From: Lojkania enalia
Taxonomy: Eukaryota; Ascomycota; Dothideomycetes; Pleosporales
DNA length: 24,189 bases
Assembly (NCBI GenBank): GCA_010094045.1
Contig: ML986734.1
Location: forward strand, 61,660 to 85,848
Direction: 5' to 3'
Shown here: positions 21,301-24,189 of the stretch, piece by piece
Layout of the letters: each line of letters starts with the position of its first letter
How positions within the stretch are numbered: position 1 is the first letter of the stretch
Made by a program: the position numbers and the translations under genes
Notes under the pieces: generated by a model
Seen by the model: the letters and a program-made list of their open reading frames with translations, nothing else
The model's database searches: none
What the model was told of the DNA's origin: nothing

Positions 21301-22330
21301 ATCTTAATTACTAAGGTTTCTAGCTGCTGTTAGTCTACTATAACTGCTATAGTTACTATAATATAATACTAAATATCGCGAACGTCTCTAGCTCTAATAT
21401 AACCGGTCTGGTATAACGATAGTATAACGCATACTAGGCCACCAGGTCTAAGATACTCGTATATAGCTTATCGTCTACTTCAGACTTAATAAGTAGCAAT
21501 AGCTTATTTGCTGCCTAGCTATCGTCTAAGCTCTTAACTGCGAGAATAAAGTCCTACTAAGCTTAATTCCCCTATACTTCTAGTATGCTTGTTAGGCTTA
21601 TAACGCGCGTCGTTTCAAGCTAATCCTTAAACCAGGTATCTAGGTTCCCCTTTCTTAGTCGTATCTTAAGCGTCTAGTATCGAGCCTATAGCTATATACT
21701 GCGCTTAGTTTTACTTGGGTAGAGATACTTTTTAAGAGTCTATAGTTAATTATACGCAGTCTTACAGTCTGTAATTAGATAGATATATCGAACTACTATC
21801 GTCCTCGATATCTCCTGCGTGAATTCCCTAAGAGCCTTCTCTTTCTACAGCTACCGCACCTTACTGCAGCTATATATTCTATACTAGACTTTATATCTTG
21901 CTAATTCTTAATTAGTTAGATCTATAATATCCACTTCAGCATCTACTGCCTTAGTATTACTATCTATCCTGTAGAAATCTCCGAACTGCTTCTTAATCGG
22001 CTTCTCAGCGTCTAGTTGAAGGACTAGCTTCTTACTAAGGTCTGGGTCTACGTATTTCCAGAGCTAGTTCTAGTCCACGCTATCCTTCTGCAGAAACAGC
22101 TACTATATCTAGTACTCTAGCTTATCGAGAATAACTGTAGCCTTAGTAATAAGTAGGTCTAATTCTGTTATCTTTTTAATATACTATATCGCGTTAATCT
22201 ATCAAGGTCTCTACTACAACTAGTTCTAAGCTCTCTAGCTTTCTAGCTAGCCTAGCGACGTTGAGGTGACTAAGGTCTTAATAAACGAGATATAATTGAC
22301 TAAGCCTATATTAATTAGCTCTAGTCTATC
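18366..22330 (-). pseudogene. Copia Gag-Pol polyprotein, broken by RIP-type stops, RNase H absent
   Basis: The minus-strand order is as follows. A gag-like region (about 22,330-21,300) includes LRLDAEKPIKKQF-type helical text (the first residues are approximate) and KLYTSILDLVA. The integrase core (about 20,240-19,700) has its first Asp in GIDLVQIR (about 20,205), an RLNSKRGY block where the second catalytic Asp is now Asn (near 20,008), and EYTEEQNSLIER carrying the Glu (about 19,930). The reverse transcriptase (about 18,960-18,380) has AAFGLHAYQYDITNAFLNTP, a KALYSLRDAPLL block and FFYVDDIVVL, with YVDD at 18,380-18,391. Soon after YVDD the reading enters the tandem duplication and LTR, so the thumb, connection and RNase H regions are gone. 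In-frame stops are mostly TAG at former CAG or TGG. The element cannot encode active proteins. Confidence 0.88.
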
Positions 22331-22374
22331 TGTGTAGAACGTAGTAGTAGTTAAAGGGCTTCCGGGCTTATAAC

Positions 22375-22500
22375 TGTTAGAGCTGGCTAGCTCTAATAAG
22401 GGTTAGAAAAACTACGTCTATTAACTAGAAATGCGAGATATACTATATATATATCCCTAGACCTGCTAAAGGGCTAACTGTAAATAGCTTAGCCGTAATA
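22375..22500 (-). repeat. Copia 5' LTR (126 bp)
   Basis: This is the partner of 18,108-18,233, with the same length but more C-to-T and G-to-A changes. On the minus strand the internal sequence starts right after it with GTTATAAGCCCGGAAG, the expected position of a primer-binding site; the matching tRNA is not identified. Confidence 0.9.
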
Positions 22501-22501
22501 A

Positions 22502-24189
22502 TATAGAATAACTATTACCTCTTATAGAGGGCCCTATAATAAGTAGACCCCTCTCTAAAAGGCCTATAATAAAGAACCTATCTAATTTAGAGGAAAATTA
22601 GAGTAAAATAACCCTTAAAGAATAAATTACAATTTTATAAGAGAAGATTGTATACTTAATATAATAGAGAACTATTCGTCTTAATTAACCTCTATAAACT
22701 ACTAAATTAGAACTAATAATATACTAAGAAACTTTTGTAACTTTTCTAGTAAGAAACTTCTTAGCTACTCCTAAGCCCCCTTAAGCCTATTTTACTAAAC
22801 GTACGCCTAAAATTAAAAGCCTTATAGATAGTAGCAAACCGATATTTAAATAATAGTAAGCCTTAATTCTAGACCAACTTAAGATTAATATAGATTACTA
22901 TTAAATAGAGTATATATATATAGTATTAGTATAGAGATATACTTCTAGTACTATAAAAGGGTATCTAGAGCTAAAATACCTAGCTAAATTAGACTAGTAT
23001 TAGTTTAAGAATGCTAAAGAAATAATTTTACTTCTATAATCGTATTTTATTATAGATAATAAAGAGATAGAGGTATAACAGGCGTTTTAGGTCTTAAAAA
23101 TAAATAAGGGAGAAGCGTTTCTAACTTTTAAAGCTCGCTTTATTAGTATAGCTATTAGAGGATCTATATTCTAATCTAAGTAGTTCTTCTACCTACAGGA
23201 TAAGATTCTCCCCAGTCTAAGGATACTAAACCTTAACTTTAAGCTTATATAGAAAGGCTCCTTTAATACTATAGTCGCCTACTTAACAGCCTATAATATA
23301 GAAAGGAGGAGTATTTCTAGCCTTCTAGAATAAACTATTAGCCTATAAGTTGTAGCTAAAATAAATTCGAATTAGTACTAGAAGGTTTCTAAGAGTTTAT
23401 CTAAAGTAATCTATAATCTAATACCGCTCTAATCTACCCTAGTATTAATACTTTATTCTACTATAATCGCTCCTTAATAACCTAATAAGACTTCTACACC
23501 TAAAAGGTATATAACTCTAGGTAATTACTATAATTATAGTAAACTAGAATACTTTATAAACAAATATATAGTTTTTAAAGTATAAGAGATAGAGGTTAAA
23601 TAAGAGAAGATTAAGGAAGAAGAGTTCTTAGATATAAATAAGTACTACCTAGATAGTTTTTAGGTGGGAAATAGAAACTTCTAGAAAAACTCTCTATTCT
23701 AGATTTAAGTATAACTTATTAAATATTAATTTGTTATATTTATTTAGAGGAAAGTACTTCTAAATTCCTACCGTTCTATATTTAAAAGGCGTTAGTATAT
23801 AACTAAACGCCCTTATTAATACTAGCACCTAAAGCTTCCTATTCCTTAATTATATAGTAGTTAGATTACTCTTCTAAGCTCTATATATATTAATATAATA
23901 CTTACCCTTTAAAATTATTGTTAAAGGTTTTTAGAACCAAATCTAAACTCTAATTAATTAGTATATCTACTTACACCTATAAATTAATAGGAGAACTATC
24001 CGAAACTACCTATTTATTATAATAGATCTAGGTACTTAAGATTGTATTATTAGTATTAAATAGTTATATTATTTTCAACTCCAGCTAGATATGGATAAAA
24101 ATTAGATTATATAACCCTTTAAATATCCTACTACTTATAATTCTTTACCTCCTCTTCTTATATAATTAACTTAGCTAGTATATAATAAG
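22502..24189 (+). mobile_element. Ty3/gypsy-like LTR retrotransposon, second copy (LTR plus gag-pro), running off the window
   Basis: Positions 22,502-23,871 are the reverse complement of 1,374-1 with mostly transition differences. The copy continues past the homologous part to the window end. It begins TATAGAATAAC, the RIP-shifted form of TGTAGAACAAC. It lies one base after the copia LTR. It points outward, as does the left copy. Confidence 0.78.
22870..24170 (+). pseudogene. Gag and protease-like region of the gypsy element, RIP-inactivated
   Basis: A plus-strand frame can be followed through RIP-type stops. It includes FFYLQDKILPSLRI (about 23,188), NFKLIQKGSFNTIVAYLTAYNIERRS (about 23,235-23,310, a gag capsid-like segment) and a degraded zinc knuckle at 23,526-23,567. 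In the knuckle the three Cys and one His positions (C-x2-C-x4-H-x4-C) are all Tyr. It is followed by an acidic linker. Near 24,025-24,105 the text IDLGT..DCII...LYYFQLQLDMDKN resembles the protease and post-protease linker of fungal gypsy elements. Reverse transcriptase is not reached. Confidence 0.7.

Larger units (their letters stand above)
18108..22500 (-). mobile_element. Ty1/copia LTR retrotransposon, degraded, lacking RNase H
   Basis: Two 126-bp LTRs in direct orientation bound the element, each with TGT...ACA ends in either reading. On the minus strand a G-run polypurine tract (CTGGGGGGG) lies just before the 3' LTR at 18,108-18,233, which fixes the orientation. Gag, integrase and reverse transcriptase follow in copia order. 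The total length of 4,393 bp is shorter than a usual 5-6 kb copia because sequence after the RT YVDD box is missing. Flanking 5-mers (ATTAA at 18,103-18,107; ATATA at 22,501-22,505) do not form a clean target duplication. Confidence 0.9.

Noticed and set aside
18103..22505. Five-base target duplication of the copia element
   Set aside because: ATTAA and ATATA differ at two positions, so a clean duplication cannot be claimed.

Overview
The window looks like a piece of a filamentous ascomycete (Pezizomycotina) genome: a gene-bearing island of ordinary base composition (about 8,060-17,470) set between two blocks of transposon debris. Evidence for the fungal origin is the short GT-AG introns (54-62 nt, with CTAAC/CTRAY-type branch points), the gene families (a GPI-anchored fasciclin protein and two fungal multi-pass membrane protein families), Fot1/pogo-like, Ty3/gypsy and Ty1/copia elements, and the very strong C-to-T and G-to-A bias of the repeats, which is the signature of repeat-induced point mutation (RIP). 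The species cannot be named from the sequence.

Left block (1-8,060). An outward-facing Ty3/gypsy copy (5' LTR plus gag-pro, minus strand, 1-1,374) is followed by an unassigned AT-rich stretch and a 5'-truncated Fot1/pogo-like element (about 2,040-2,424). Next is an LTR-like direct repeat pair (about 2,460-4,606 and 7,785-8,060) enclosing a decayed ORF. The left member of that pair is split by a complete Fot1-like transposon (2,653-4,506) with about 50-bp inverted termini and a TA target duplication.

Gene island. Three genes are supported. (1) A minus-strand two-exon gene (10,173-8,199) encodes a 639-residue membrane protein of an uncharacterised fungal family. (2) A minus-strand three-exon gene (13,094-11,659) encodes a 439-residue secreted protein with two FAS1 domains. 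Its first FAS1 domain is interrupted by a Ser/Pro-rich insert, and its last exon is only 33 codons and encodes a GPI-anchor signal. (3) A plus-strand single-exon gene (15,247-16,941) encodes a 564-residue multi-pass membrane protein of another uncharacterised fungal family. All three products are predicted to be at the cell surface or in membranes. Nothing shows that they act together. The intergenic stretches (10,174-11,658; 13,095-15,246; 16,942-17,476) hold no gene I can support.

Right block (17,477-24,189). A minus-strand Fot1/pogo-like 3' remnant (17,477 to about 18,107) abuts a Ty1/copia element (18,108-22,500, minus strand, two 126-bp LTRs) that is stop-ridden and lacks RNase H. The copia LTR abuts a second Ty3/gypsy copy (22,502 onward, plus strand) that is an inverted repeat of positions 1-1,374. 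The island is therefore bracketed by divergent gypsy copies about 21 kb apart.

I found no CRISPR, tRNA, rRNA or convincing novel multi-gene system. The most informative observations are the nested insertions, the sharp RIP boundary falling inside a repeat copy, and the corrected gene structure of the fasciclin gene.
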